Source: JALZUU01 sp964441245 (GTDB taxonomy: Bacteria; Bacteroidota; Bacteroidia; Chitinophagales; Saprospiraceae). Taken from it: 64,000 bases of DNA. This document shows, one piece after another, positions 8,936-18,356 of this stretch (position 1 is its first letter; the number at the start of each line of letters is the position of its first letter). Location of the stretch: positions 10,774 to 74,773 of the forward strand of contig CAYTVR010000006.1 of NCBI GenBank assembly GCA_964441245.1, read 5' to 3'. Position numbers and translations under genes: made by a program. A model generated the notes under the pieces. The model was not told where the DNA came from and searched no databases. It saw nothing but the letters and a program-made list of their open reading frames with translations.

Positions 8936-11278
8936 TTAAAATTTATAGTTAAAGGTGACTGATGGGATGATTCCAAAAAGATAGGTTTTCTCAGCGTAGG
9001 TTTTTTGCGGATCATCTTCTTCTTGACGGAAATTGATGCTGTAAGGATTTTTTCGATTATACACATTGTATAAAGAAAAAACCATTTCTCGATCGACTAC
9101 TTTAAATAATTTCTTTTTCAATTTCCAAGAAACAGATAAATCCAATCGATGATAAGCTGGTAATCTTTCGCTATTGCGACCAGAAAATACAGGAACAATC
9201 ATTCCATAATATTCATAACGTCCAGTTGGCAAAGTCACTGCACTCCCAGAGGAGTAAACCCAGTTGGTTGAAATATTCCACTGCTTAGATAAAACATAAG
9301 AAAGGACCACTGAAAGATCATGGGTTTTATCAAATTTAGTGGGATAATATTTCCCATCATTAATCTCTTTTATTTTTCGTTCGCTTCTTGCGAGCGTGTA
9401 ACCAATCCAACCTGTTAAGTCACCTTTTTGTTTTTTCAACAACAATTCCAATCCATAAGCTCTCCCCTCTCCAAACCTTAATTCTCCTTCCAAATGTTCA
9501 TTCAACAAGAGTTCTGCATGATCTCTAAAATCAATCGAGTTGTATATCTTTTTATAATAAACTTCAATTGAAGTTTCGATAGCATTGTCTTTAAAATTGC
9601 GAAAATATCCAGCCGCAATCTGATCCGCTTTTTGAGGTTTAACATTTGGACTACTTGGAAAATAAATATCCAAAGGAGAGGAAGAAGTACTGTTGGAGGC
9701 CAAGTGAATATATTGAAAAGTCCGATTATAACTTAATTTTACTGAGCTCTGATCATCAATTGTAAAACGTAAACCGATTCTAGGTTCAAGCCCCGTGTAG
9801 GTATTAAATATTTTTCCAGCATCATAAAATGTAGAATCTACGGCTTCATAATTTTCATTATAATTGACTAAATTAAATCCTCCAATATTTTGAAAAGCAG
9901 AAAAACGTAGACCATAGAGCGCCTGTAAACGATCACCTATTTTTTGTTCATTACTGATATAAATGGCATGTTCTAGCGCTTTATTTTCTTCTATCTTGAT
10001 CACATTAAAAATCGACTCTTCACCAATTCCTCTAGCGCCTCCCGGATCAATCCGATGTAAAATACTTTGTGCGCCAAATTTCAAATTATTTTCTGGATTC
10101 AAAAAATAATTATAATCTAACTTCAGGCTAAAGTCCGTCAACTGAGAATCCCATTTAAAAGCTTCTGTACCTTCTGGTTCTCCCAAAGTATAATCGAAAT
10201 TACTGTAATAAAATGTTAGATTAGAAAATAGTTTATTGTTGTAGACATGATTCCAACGTACAGAACCTGTAGTATTTCCCCATCCAATTTCAAACTCTTT
10301 TCTTTGTCCCAAAACGTCTTTACCAAAATACCCCGAGAGAAACAAACGATTTTTTTCATTGAGTTTAAAATTCACTTTCGTATTCAAATCATAAAAGTAT
10401 AATTGACTTTGGCGAGCAATGGAATCTTTAGAAAAAGCAAGAAATAAATCAGCATAAGTTCGTCGACCTGAAACAATGATAGAACTATTGTCTTTCGACA
10501 AAGGGCCTTCGACCGTAAGTCGACTTGAAATGGTTCCAATCCCTGCTGTTCCTCCCCACTTCTTGACATTTCCCTCCTTCATCCGAATATCTAAAACGGA
10601 AGATAAACGCCCTCCATAATTAGCAGGAATACCTCCTTTATACAATTGAACATCTTTGATCGCATCAGGGTTAAACACAGAAAAGAAGCCAAGTAAATGA
10701 GACACATTGTAAACAGGTGCCTCATCTAGTAAAACAAGATTTTGATCTACTCCTCCACCTCTAACATAAATCCCAGAACTTCCTTCTCCTACCGTCGCTA
10801 CGCCAGGTAACAATTGAATCGCTTTGATTACATCCACCTCTCCCATCAATGCAGGAATTTGCTGAATCTGTTTCATCTTTAAATTCACTTGACTCATTTC
10901 TACTTTTTCAACACTTTCATTTTCCTTTTTAGCCGTCACTACAGCTCCCTCAATCGTTACTCCTTCCAACAGAATCTCAAAATCTTTTGTGAAGTTCTCT
11001 GAAAAATCAATGGTCGCATTAATTTGTTGATAGCCCACATAAGAAACCACCAAATCATATTTCCCTTTGGGTAAAGTCAGCGAGTAAAATCCATAAACAT
11101 TCGTACTAATACCTGTTTTTAATGATGGGACAAATACTGCTGCACCTATCAGCGTTTCGCCGCTTTCAGCATCTTTCACATAACCACTCAGAGTCACTTG
11201 ATCTGTTTGAGCCTTGAGCTCTGGAAAAGAAAATGTACAACAGAATATTGTGGTACATAAAAAATACAAAATTTTCAT
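8936..11278 (-). CDS. TonB-dependent outer-membrane receptor (partner of DUF4249)
   Basis: A 780-residue outer-membrane transporter. A signal peptide (residues ~1-23) is followed by a carboxypeptidase-regulatory-like domain (~25-110; LSGYVKDAESGETLIGAAVFV). Then comes the plug domain (~130-230), with the landmarks LPGVATVGEGSSGIYVRGGG and LYKGGIPANYGGRLSSVLDI. The rest is a beta-barrel that ends in aromatic residues (SVTFNYKF), as expected for BAM-dependent insertion. The family takes up siderophores, vitamins, oligosaccharides or peptides using TonB energy. The neighbour DUF4249 is the only clue to its role and does not reveal the ligand. First gene of a two-gene operon, with a 258-bp region upstream that holds its promoter. 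Confidence 0.92.
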   Translation of the reverse strand: MKILYFLCTTIFCCTFSFPELKAQTDQVTLSGYVKDAESGETLIGAAVFVPSLKTGISTNVYGFYSLTLPKGKYDLVVSYVGYQQINATIDFSENFTKDFEILLEGVTIEGAVVTAKKENESVEKVEMSQVNLKMKQIQQIPALMGEVDVIKAIQLLPGVATVGEGSSGIYVRGGGVDQNLVLLDEAPVYNVSHLLGFFSVFNPDAIKDVQLYKGGIPANYGGRLSSVLDIRMKEGNVKKWGGTAGIGTISSRLTVEGPLSKDNSSIIVSGRRTYADLFLAFSKDSIARQSQLYFYDLNTKVNFKLNEKNRLFLSGYFGKDVLGQRKEFEIGWGNTTGSVRWNHVYNNKLFSNLTFYYSNFDYTLGEPEGTEAFKWDSQLTDFSLKLDYNYFLNPENNLKFGAQSILHRIDPGGARGIGEESIFNVIKIEENKALEHAIYISNEQKIGDRLQALYGLRFSAFQNIGGFNLVNYNENYEAVDSTFYDAGKIFNTYTGLEPRIGLRFTIDDQSSVKLSYNRTFQYIHLASNSTSSSPLDIYFPSSPNVKPQKADQIAAGYFRNFKDNAIETSIEVYYKKIYNSIDFRDHAELLLNEHLEGELRFGEGRAYGLELLLKKQKGDLTGWIGYTLARSERKIKEINDGKYYPTKFDKTHDLSVVLSYVLSKQWNISTNWVYSSGSAVTLPTGRYEYYGMIVPVFSGRNSERLPAYHRLDLSVSWKLKKKLFKVVDREMVFSLYNVYNRKNPYSINFRQEEDDPQKTYAEKTYLFGIIPSVTFNYKF

Positions 11279-11536
11279 AGCTTATATTTTCAGAGTTAGC
11301 AATTAGACAAGCATTACAATTGAGTGCTCGGTAAATTATTATAATCTAGTTTTCATTAATACTGACGATAAAAGTTGGCGCTTTCCCTTAGTTGGTTGAA
11401 TAAATTTTATCGAATTAACATAATTTAACAAGAGTTTGGCTGAATTTTAGATAATAACATACCGTAAGCTTTGTATTTTCCGTTAGAAATAATGATCCCT
11501 TAAGGCTGTTATAATTTGTCTAAAAATATCAATCTG

Positions 11537-12385
11537 ATGAATACCATTAAAAATTACTTTCTCTTGTGTTTAGCCTTTTTTGTCGTCCAGATAAATGTTG
11601 GGGCACAGGATTTAAATATGTTGGAAATTGTTGAAGAAGACTTGCCAAGTGGCGATGTAGCTATTTACGCTAAAAATACGGGTTACTGTCCTTTAACAGC
11701 CACTTTAGATTTTCCTGTTTTAAAAAACATGAATGTAGATGTAAAACTTCCTTACGAATGCGTCATTCCTGCTCAAGCAGAAAAACATTTAATTCTAAAA
11801 GTGAGTGAAAAAAAGAATATCAAATCTGGTTCGTATGAATATAGATATAGCCTAGGCTATGTCATGGGAGATGTCATCAACGGTGGTCATGATGATGACT
11901 TTGTGTATCAATTACCTTTTAAACATGGACATTCTCATTTAGTCGGACAAGGCTACAATGGTCGATTTTCACATAGTCGAATGAATTGTTTGGATTTCAA
12001 TATGGATGAAAAAACAGAGGTTTGTGCTGCTAGAGCAGGAACGGTAATTCAAATAAAAGAAGATTCTAACGTAGGTTGTACTTCTTCCCGATGTAAATCC
12101 AAAGCCAATTATGTGGTGGTCTATCACGAAGATGGAAGTTTAGCTCGATACATTCACTTAAAACTCAATGGCAGTAAGGTCAAGCTAGGGCAAAAAGTAA
12201 AAGCAGGTGATGTTATTGGTTATAGTGGGAATACAGGTTGGTCTAGTGGTCCTCATTTACATTTCGAAGTCAACAAACCTGGTAAAAACAATATCACTTA
12301 CACCGTTCCTACTAAGTTTAAAGTTGATGAAGGACGAGTAACTTATCTAAAAGAAGGGGAAACCTATAAAGCTTGTCATAATTAG
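11537..12385 (+). CDS. Secreted M23-family peptidoglycan metallopeptidase
   Basis: Zinc endopeptidase of the M23 (LytM/lysostaphin) family, which cuts peptide cross-bridges of peptidoglycan in the periplasm. Using the ATG at 11537 (282 aa), residues 1-24 are a signal peptide ending VGAQ. The zinc ligands are seen as H146 and D153 (HSRMNCLD) and the HxH pair H240/H242 (GPHLHFEV). The glycine-rich GYSGNTGWSSGPH motif of the family is present. Residues ~25-125 form a beta-rich domain of unknown role. A TTG at 11516 would add 7 residues ahead of the signal peptide and is rejected. Monocistronic, with a very strong terminator. All catalytic residues are present, so an active enzyme is likely. Confidence 0.88.
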   Translation: MNTIKNYFLLCLAFFVVQINVGAQDLNMLEIVEEDLPSGDVAIYAKNTGYCPLTATLDFPVLKNMNVDVKLPYECVIPAQAEKHLILKVSEKKNIKSGSYEYRYSLGYVMGDVINGGHDDDFVYQLPFKHGHSHLVGQGYNGRFSHSRMNCLDFNMDEKTEVCAARAGTVIQIKEDSNVGCTSSRCKSKANYVVVYHEDGSLARYIHLKLNGSKVKLGQKVKAGDVIGYSGNTGWSSGPHLHFEVNKPGKNNITYTVPTKFKVDEGRVTYLKEGETYKACHN

Positions 12386-12431
12386 ATTTTGTGCTTAAGC
12401 AATAAGATTTTTTGATTTAAAAATCTGTCCT

Positions 12432-12470
12432 AAAACTCGGAAATTGTTCGACAATTTCCGAGTTTTTTTA
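12432..12470. terminator. Strong intrinsic terminator of the M23 gene
   Basis: A perfect 16-bp stem (12432-12447 with 12451-12466) and a 3-nt TCG loop, followed by a T tract, 46 bp after the stop codon. Confidence 0.9.
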
Positions 12471-12590
12471 TTTTAATACTTTCAAATATATCGGGTATTA
12501 GTCTACCCTAATCCGCAACATTTACAATCCACTTTCGTAAAAAAACACATTCAAAATACATTCACCCAGAAGCATTCATGTGTTTCTCAA

Positions 12591-13136
12591 ATGATCAAAC
12601 CAATGGAAGTTGTTACACAAATACTAGGACTCAACTCAAGAGTCAATCACCCAACGCATGGAAAAGGAGTCATTGTCAAAATACGCAAAGCAGCTTATGA
12701 TGTATGTTTTGTAGATCATGGGATCCAACATGTAGGCCGAGATTACCAAAATTGGGAAATTATTGAAGCGGTAACTCCTGAAGAAACCATCACTTTCAAT
12801 GGAGCTGAAAAGTCCTTAATGAAAATTTTGCGACACTGGTCCGATATCGCAGAGCCTGTTGATTTAGGTGATAAATGGGATGGCGGAACCATGATCCTTA
12901 AACCAGCGGATAATAGTTTAAAATCAAAAGAAATAGGTATCGACGTATTTTTTCACAAAATAGTCATGGTTCGAGATCGACTTAGAGTGATGGAACAACG
13001 GATCAACGCTAGTAAATTAAGCGATGAAGAAAAAGTAAATTTGCAGCAATATATCACGCGGATCTACGGTAGTTTGACCACGTTTAATGTATTATTTAAA
13101 CATAAAAAAGACAATTTTGTAGGTGGAAAAGCCTAA
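12591..13136 (+). CDS. Conserved-looking hypothetical protein with SH3-like N-terminus
   Basis: Not assigned to a known family with certainty. The 181-residue protein has no signal peptide or membrane segment, so it is probably cytoplasmic. Residues ~12-60 (SRVNHPTHGKGVIVKI ... YDVCFVDHGIQHV) look like a small beta-barrel of the SH3/Tudor/KOW kind: the 'HPxHGxGxV' text recurs in proteins such as CarD-like or UvrD C-terminal modules. Residues ~75-181 are largely helical and charged. The frame, codon use and clean ends support a real gene. Start at ATG 12591; Met5 is an alternative. It stands alone between a terminator upstream and a 550-bp repeat-containing gap downstream, so context gives no function. 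Confidence 0.7.
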   Translation: MIKPMEVVTQILGLNSRVNHPTHGKGVIVKIRKAAYDVCFVDHGIQHVGRDYQNWEIIEAVTPEETITFNGAEKSLMKILRHWSDIAEPVDLGDKWDGGTMILKPADNSLKSKEIGIDVFFHKIVMVRDRLRVMEQRINASKLSDEEKVNLQQYITRIYGSLTTFNVLFKHKKDNFVGGKA

Positions 13137-13151
13137 AAAACATCGAGCTAA

Positions 13152-13260
13152 ATGATTTCGTTTGGTCTTTTGGTCAACCAAATAAATTTGGTTGTCAAAG
13201 CAAAGCTTTGAAAGCGTAAAAACTTCAACTCCATTATATATTTTGACCAAATGAAATCAT
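13152..13260. repeat. Nested inverted repeat, REP/MITE-like
   Basis: ATGATTTCGTTTGGTC at 13152-13167 is matched with one mismatch by its reverse complement at 13245-13260. Inside are further dyads (ACCAAAtaaaTTTGGT, CAAAGCAAAGCTTTG). The whole can fold into a branched cruciform of about 110 bp. No T-tract follows, which argues against a simple terminator. Confidence 0.55.
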
Positions 13261-13316
13261 AAAGAACCAAAAACATAGATTTTTGCAAAAAATTAGAAAT
13301 CCTAAAAACTATTGTC

Positions 13317-13345
13317 GAATGGCGTTCTTATCAAGAACGTCATTC
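13317..13345. repeat. 13-bp hairpin in the gap
   Basis: GAATGGCGTTCTT at 13317-13329 pairs with AAGAACGTCATTC at 13333-13345, with one G-T wobble and a 3-nt loop. Not followed by a clear U-run; role unknown. Confidence 0.5.
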
Positions 13346-13689
13346 CTTGTTCTTGATCTATCCACTCTGGTCAAATCCTTTTTTCCAATCTCTCCGAATT
13401 ATTCCTTAAAATGTTAGTCTTTTTTTCTCTGAAAATCGATGTTTTGCCAAACAAAAGTTTAAATTTACGCATCCTTGTTTGATACTACTTTACTTGAAGA
13501 TCTACTTCGCAAATACCAATTATCGAATAATATTTCATCAATTTATTCTACTTCATCGAACTATGCTTAAATTGAAATGTTTGATTGTAGCATAACCTAC
13601 TCGGTTCAAAATCCCAGAACACCAAAAGCTGATACTTAATAATTGTTTAAAATCACTCTGTTTCCAAAAGCAGCGTATCAAATTATCAT

Positions 13690-15021
13690 ATGACAATCGA
13701 TTTTTCAAAGTTCATTTTTGCTTTAATTTTAACTAGTTGCATATCTTCCTGTTTTGTAATGGATAATCCCTTTTCTTCCGTTGCTCCTGGCAGTTGGAGA
13801 GCCGTTTTACAAATAGAGCCTAAGGTTCCTTTTGAAAATAAAAAGGGTAAACCGCTTCCAGAATTAATGGATATTCAAATGGAAGAAGTCACAGAAGGTG
13901 AACTTCCTTTCCTCATGGAGGTAACATATCTGGATAAGGACCGTTTTTATATTGAAATCATTAATGGAGGAGAAAGAATCCGATTGGATGATATCGAATT
14001 TGGTCATGATAGAAGAACAGGAAAGGATACTATTTTGATCAATATTCCCGTTTATGAAGCTTATATCCGTGCGGACTTTGAGGAACGGATGATGGCTGGA
14101 GAATTTGTCCCAACGAATAGAAAAAATTATTCTATCCCATTTATTGCAAGGCATGGTCAAAACCATCGTTTTACAAGGCTTAAAAAGAAACCTGTTATTG
14201 ATTTGAGTGGCAAATGGGAAACTACTTTTGGTGTAAATGAAGAAGAACCGTATAAAGCCATTGGTGAATTTTCTCAAAATGGAAATCAACTTAGCGGTAC
14301 TTTTAGAACAGAAACAGGAGACTATCGCTTTCTCGATGGAACAATCCAAGGAGATAAACTATATTTATCTTGTTTTGATGGCGCACATGCTTTCTTATTT
14401 GAAGGCAAAATACTAGAAGATAAAAGTATCACTGGTAGTTTTCAATCAGGAAGTCATTACAAAACAACTTGGGTGGCTAAACGAAATGAATCTTTTGAAT
14501 TAGAAGATCCCAATAACCTGACTTTTTTAAAAGAAGGAGCAAAAGAACTAAACTTTGAATTTGAAGATCCGAATGGAAAAATGATTTCATTAGCCAATGA
14601 GGATTACCAGGGGAAAGTAAAAATTGTGCAGATTTTTGGTACTTGGTGTCCTAACTGTCGCGATGAAACAGAATTTTTACAAAGGTACCTAAAAGAGCAT
14701 CCAAATGATGACTTAAAAATCATTGCACTTGCTTTTGAAAAACATAAAGACCAAGCAAAAGCAAATAAAGTCATAACGACTTATAAAAAACAGTTTGATA
14801 TTAAATATGACATGGTCCATGCTGGATATTATAATAAAAAAGAAGCCGCAAAGGCTCTGCCCATGTTGAATCATATCCTTTCTTATCCTACTATGATATT
14901 TGTGGATCGAAAAGGACAAGTACGAAAAATCCACACAGGTTTTAATGGCCCTGCGACTAGTAAGTATGAAGCTTTCGCTAAAGAATTTGATGAATTGGTT
15001 CAAGGCTTGTTAGCTGAATAA
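13690..15021 (+). CDS. TlpA-like thioredoxin-fold lipoprotein
   Basis: A 443-residue exported protein. The N-terminus has a hydrophobic signal with two possible lipobox cysteines (C17 in LTSC, C21 in ISSC). Residues ~35-270 form a beta-rich domain (repeated WxAVLQI / GKWETTFG / GQFSQNGNQLSGTF-type strands) like the N-terminal domain of other Bacteroidota TlpA proteins. The C-terminal ~150 residues are a thioredoxin fold: VQIFGTWCPNCRDE carries the redox pair C320/C323 and the cis-Pro segment is SYPTMIFVD. TlpA/ResA proteins reduce disulfides in the periplasm, for example in cytochrome c maturation or oxidative-stress defence. Partner unknown. The TIR-TPR-SDR gene follows after 157 bp on the same strand but has its own leader, so co-transcription is uncertain. 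Confidence 0.85.
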   Translation: MTIDFSKFIFALILTSCISSCFVMDNPFSSVAPGSWRAVLQIEPKVPFENKKGKPLPELMDIQMEEVTEGELPFLMEVTYLDKDRFYIEIINGGERIRLDDIEFGHDRRTGKDTILINIPVYEAYIRADFEERMMAGEFVPTNRKNYSIPFIARHGQNHRFTRLKKKPVIDLSGKWETTFGVNEEEPYKAIGEFSQNGNQLSGTFRTETGDYRFLDGTIQGDKLYLSCFDGAHAFLFEGKILEDKSITGSFQSGSHYKTTWVAKRNESFELEDPNNLTFLKEGAKELNFEFEDPNGKMISLANEDYQGKVKIVQIFGTWCPNCRDETEFLQRYLKEHPNDDLKIIALAFEKHKDQAKANKVITTYKKQFDIKYDMVHAGYYNKKEAAKALPMLNHILSYPTMIFVDRKGQVRKIHTGFNGPATSKYEAFAKEFDELVQGLLAE

Positions 15022-15178
15022 GAATGCTGATTTTTTTTTGGTTGCTTTGAGGTAGATATGATTTAAATAATTGAAAACGCTTTTTTTAAACTATAGAGAT
15101 CAAATTGAAGGGTAATTATTTTGACTTTACGAAAGTACAGTCGGTTAACTATGAGAAATTTAAACTAGAGATTTTAAC

Positions 15179-18100
15179 ATGAATTTCACCTTAGCATATT
15201 GTATCGAAAATAGAGATGCTGCGCTTGAGTTTGATCATCACTTAAGCATGGCCGGTTTTTCATTTGATCATATATCTTGTGATCAAGTACGGGAAGACGA
15301 GTGCCTTGAAAAACGCATTAATGATCCAAGCAAACCTGTCTTATTACTAGTCAGTGATAATTTTCTAAAGTCTACAGAATGCATGTACAGAGCACTGTTC
15401 ATGATTCAATCTAATCTAAAAACGCAACATATTCAACCCATCGTCATTGATGGTCGTCAGAAGGAGGATACAGGAGCTTATAAAGCGGTACCTACCACTT
15501 TTGATCGAGTCAGCAATGTCATTCAGTATATGAATTATTGGCAAGAACGATACTTGGATATGCGAAAAGAAAAGCGAGAATCCAAAGAAGAAAATCCAGC
15601 CTTTGACCGCCAATTAAAAATTGTAAGAAGTGTCTCCTCTGAAGTTGGTGAATTCTTGCGCGTACTTCGCACTACTGATTTTTGGACTTATGATCAATTC
15701 ATCTATAATGAATATGAAATCTTTTTTGATGCCTTAGGGCAAATGGATTCGCATCAATCATTTAAATCCAAAATGAAAAATGCGCCTAATATTCCATTGG
15801 TCGAAGAATCCATTTCAGCACCTGACATTGATTTAGCAACAATTCCTGGTATTTCTCTTTTGGCAACAGATCCTACGGTCACAGAAGTAGAAAGTCCTAC
15901 CATAACAACTGAATCAATACCTGAAGATCAAATCCCTATTTCAGAAATTACCGAAACAGTAATAGAAACACCGAGCACAAAATCAGATTCTAATCTTACT
16001 CCAGGTATAGAAGAAGAGGCCGAGATAAATCCAGCGTCAATCAGTAAAGATTCTAATGGTCAAATAGATATTGAGTCAGAAACTTCCACTGATATTCCTA
16101 ACCAATCTTTTCCAAAAGATGCGAAGGAAGTCACTCCAATGGTAGAAATAGAAGAGGAAATTGTTCAAGAAGAATATCCAGAAACACCGCCCCTTCCTGT
16201 CGATAAAAATAAAGAAAATCCACTGCTAGAAAAATTAATCGACTATCAAAAAGAAAGAAATTCAGATACTGAGGAAGTGATGGAAGAAATCGAAATCGAG
16301 GAAGAGGAAATAGAATTGAGCCAAGAAGAAATAGAAAAGAATTTGGAAGCGCTAATCCAAGAATCTGAGGCGCCCAATACGAATAAGCTCCAATCCTCAT
16401 TTACTGAAAATGAACCTCCAACTCAAAAAGAATCTTATGAGATTCTACAATCTATTTTTGAAGAGGATGACGACGACGAGGAAGAGGAGGAATATGAATT
16501 GGATCTAAGAGAAGAAGTTCATAGTTCTTCAGACCTTGAGGATGAGGATGAGGATGAGGATGAGGTCGTAGGAGTTACCGCCAATGTTCCGTCCAACCAT
16601 TTTACAGACTCGTCTGATAAAGAAATATTGGAAGAGGAAGTAATCGACTTTACCAACCAAGGCAGTGGCATCCACAGTTTTGAATTGAACTCAAAAGCTG
16701 CCTTACAAAAAGCAAACATTTTAATTACGGGTGGAGAGATTGAACGAGGCTTGAAAATAATTGAAAACATACTAGAAGATGAACCTTATAATACGAATCT
16801 TCGCTACAAGTATGCCAGCTATCTCGCTCATCCAGCAAAAGATTTTGAAGAAGCTATCGATCAGTTAGAAGAATTGATTTTAATTGATCCTAAAAACACC
16901 AATGCATATGTGCTCTTAGCAGAATTAGCCTTAGAGCAAAAAGATTTTTTATTAGCTAAAAGCTATTATGAAAAAGCATTGAGCTTGGATGATAATCGAG
17001 TTGACATCTACTATCGACTTGGCGTTATTTTAGATTCTTATTTTGATGAACAAAGAAAAAAAGCAGGAAAATATTTCCGTAAGGTTATCAAAATGGATGC
17101 ACATCACGTAGATGCGCATTATCGATATGCGTTGATCTTAACCGACCTTCATGATGAAGATAAAAAGGCTATTCATCAACTAGAAGAAGTATTGTTATTA
17201 GATCCAAGACATCCTTTTGCCAATTACGATATGGCGCTAATTTTTTATAAAAATAAAAAACGTAAAAAGGCCGCCCGTTTTTACAAAAAGGCTCATATCA
17301 TCAATCCTGAATTGAAAACTTTAGCCAACGATCAAGCTTTTAAATATCCGAAAACCATCAACGAAGAAGAAGGTCCACTACCCGGCACGAGCCAACCGAA
17401 TGTCATGACGGATGAGACTTTAAAATTTTTAGCAGAAGAAGCGGCAGAGGAAATTAGAGCGAGTAAGGTAGAAGACATTGAAGTGTCTTTTGCATCTGAT
17501 TTAGAATTTAAACCCGTGAATCCTAAAGTTGATACGACCAAAACAGTTTTGATTACAGGGGCTACTTCTGGCATTGGACGAGCAACGGCAGATGAATTTG
17601 CTAAGCAAGGTTACCGAATGATTTTAACGGGAAGAAGAACCACACGCTTGGATACCTTAAAAGTATATTTTGAAAAACGCTATCAGTCTAAGGTAAGTAT
17701 ATTGCCCTTTGATGTAAGAGATATTGCTTCGGTGCAAAAAGCAATTGATAGCTTAGAGGAAGAATGGAAAGACGTTGATATTTTGATTAACAATGCTGGC
17801 TTGGCCAAAGGTTTTGCTCCCATCCATGAAGGAAATATTCAAGATTGGGAAACCATGATTGATACCAATATCAAAGGATTGCTTTATTTGACACGAGTCA
17901 TTGCTCCGCAAATGGTCGCTCGAAAAAGCGGACACATTATCAATATTAGTTCAAGCGCGGGCAAGGAAGTTTATCCTAATGGAAATGTCTATTGTGCCAC
18001 CAAACATGCAGTAGAAGCTTTGACCAAAGCAATGCGGATTGAATTGCATCAACATAACATTCGCGTAAGCCAAGTAAGTCCTGGGCATGTAGAGGAAACT

Positions 18101-18298
18101 GAATTTGCTTATGTCCGATTTGAGGATAAAGAGAAAGCAAAAATCTACGAAGACTTCCAGCCTCTCAAAGCCAAAGATGTAGCCGAAGCGATTTACTTTT
18201 TGGCCAGTCGTCCTCCTTATGTCAATGTTCAAGATATTGTTTTATTTGGAACCCAACAAGCCAGTAATATTTTCATTGATCGTAGTGGAAGAAAATGA
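15179..18298 (+). CDS. TIR-like / acidic linker / TPR / short-chain dehydrogenase fusion protein
   Basis: A 1039-residue cytoplasmic protein of four parts. (1) Residues 1-~135 read as a TIR-like domain: LAYCIENRDAALEFDHHL, then PVLLLVSDNFLKSTECMYRA, then IQPIVID. At the position of the NADase catalytic glutamate (SxxCxxE) there is R71, so NAD cleavage by this domain is doubtful. (2) Residues ~195-500 are a disordered acidic linker with a (GAGGAT)n tract at 16540-16565. (3) Residues ~505-720 hold about six TPR units ending in typical IDP/LDP turns. (4) Residues ~785-1039 are a YdfG-like SDR: TGATSGIG (793-800), NNAG, catalytic S925, Y938 and K942. No Met precedes the SDR, which supports a true fusion. 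Followed after 58 bp by an RlaP-like gene. Substrate and role unknown. Confidence 0.8.
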   Translation: MNFTLAYCIENRDAALEFDHHLSMAGFSFDHISCDQVREDECLEKRINDPSKPVLLLVSDNFLKSTECMYRALFMIQSNLKTQHIQPIVIDGRQKEDTGAYKAVPTTFDRVSNVIQYMNYWQERYLDMRKEKRESKEENPAFDRQLKIVRSVSSEVGEFLRVLRTTDFWTYDQFIYNEYEIFFDALGQMDSHQSFKSKMKNAPNIPLVEESISAPDIDLATIPGISLLATDPTVTEVESPTITTESIPEDQIPISEITETVIETPSTKSDSNLTPGIEEEAEINPASISKDSNGQIDIESETSTDIPNQSFPKDAKEVTPMVEIEEEIVQEEYPETPPLPVDKNKENPLLEKLIDYQKERNSDTEEVMEEIEIEEEEIELSQEEIEKNLEALIQESEAPNTNKLQSSFTENEPPTQKESYEILQSIFEEDDDDEEEEEYELDLREEVHSSSDLEDEDEDEDEVVGVTANVPSNHFTDSSDKEILEEEVIDFTNQGSGIHSFELNSKAALQKANILITGGEIERGLKIIENILEDEPYNTNLRYKYASYLAHPAKDFEEAIDQLEELILIDPKNTNAYVLLAELALEQKDFLLAKSYYEKALSLDDNRVDIYYRLGVILDSYFDEQRKKAGKYFRKVIKMDAHHVDAHYRYALILTDLHDEDKKAIHQLEEVLLLDPRHPFANYDMALIFYKNKKRKKAARFYKKAHIINPELKTLANDQAFKYPKTINEEEGPLPGTSQPNVMTDETLKFLAEEAAEEIRASKVEDIEVSFASDLEFKPVNPKVDTTKTVLITGATSGIGRATADEFAKQGYRMILTGRRTTRLDTLKVYFEKRYQSKVSILPFDVRDIASVQKAIDSLEEEWKDVDILINNAGLAKGFAPIHEGNIQDWETMIDTNIKGLLYLTRVIAPQMVARKSGHIINISSSAGKEVYPNGNVYCATKHAVEALTKAMRIELHQHNIRVSQVSPGHVEETEFAYVRFEDKEKAKIYEDFQPLKAKDVAEAIYFLASRPPYVNVQDIVLFGTQQASNIFIDRSGRK

Positions 18299-18356
18299 TT
18301 TTAACAAAAAAATCCTTTAACACTCATTTCAAAATTTGGGATAAACAATAGCGTTT

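Larger units (their letters stand above)
13137..13689. other. 553-bp intergenic region rich in inverted repeats
   Basis: No ORF with coding character. Contains a nested inverted-repeat structure (13152-13260) and a separate hairpin (13317-13345). The 3' part, ahead of the TlpA-like gene, is plain AT-rich sequence that must hold its promoter. Confidence 0.65.

Noticed and set aside
8124..11278. SusC/SusD-type pair
   Set aside because: The receptor is followed by DUF4249, not by a SusD-family lipoprotein; calling it a PUL core would be wrong.
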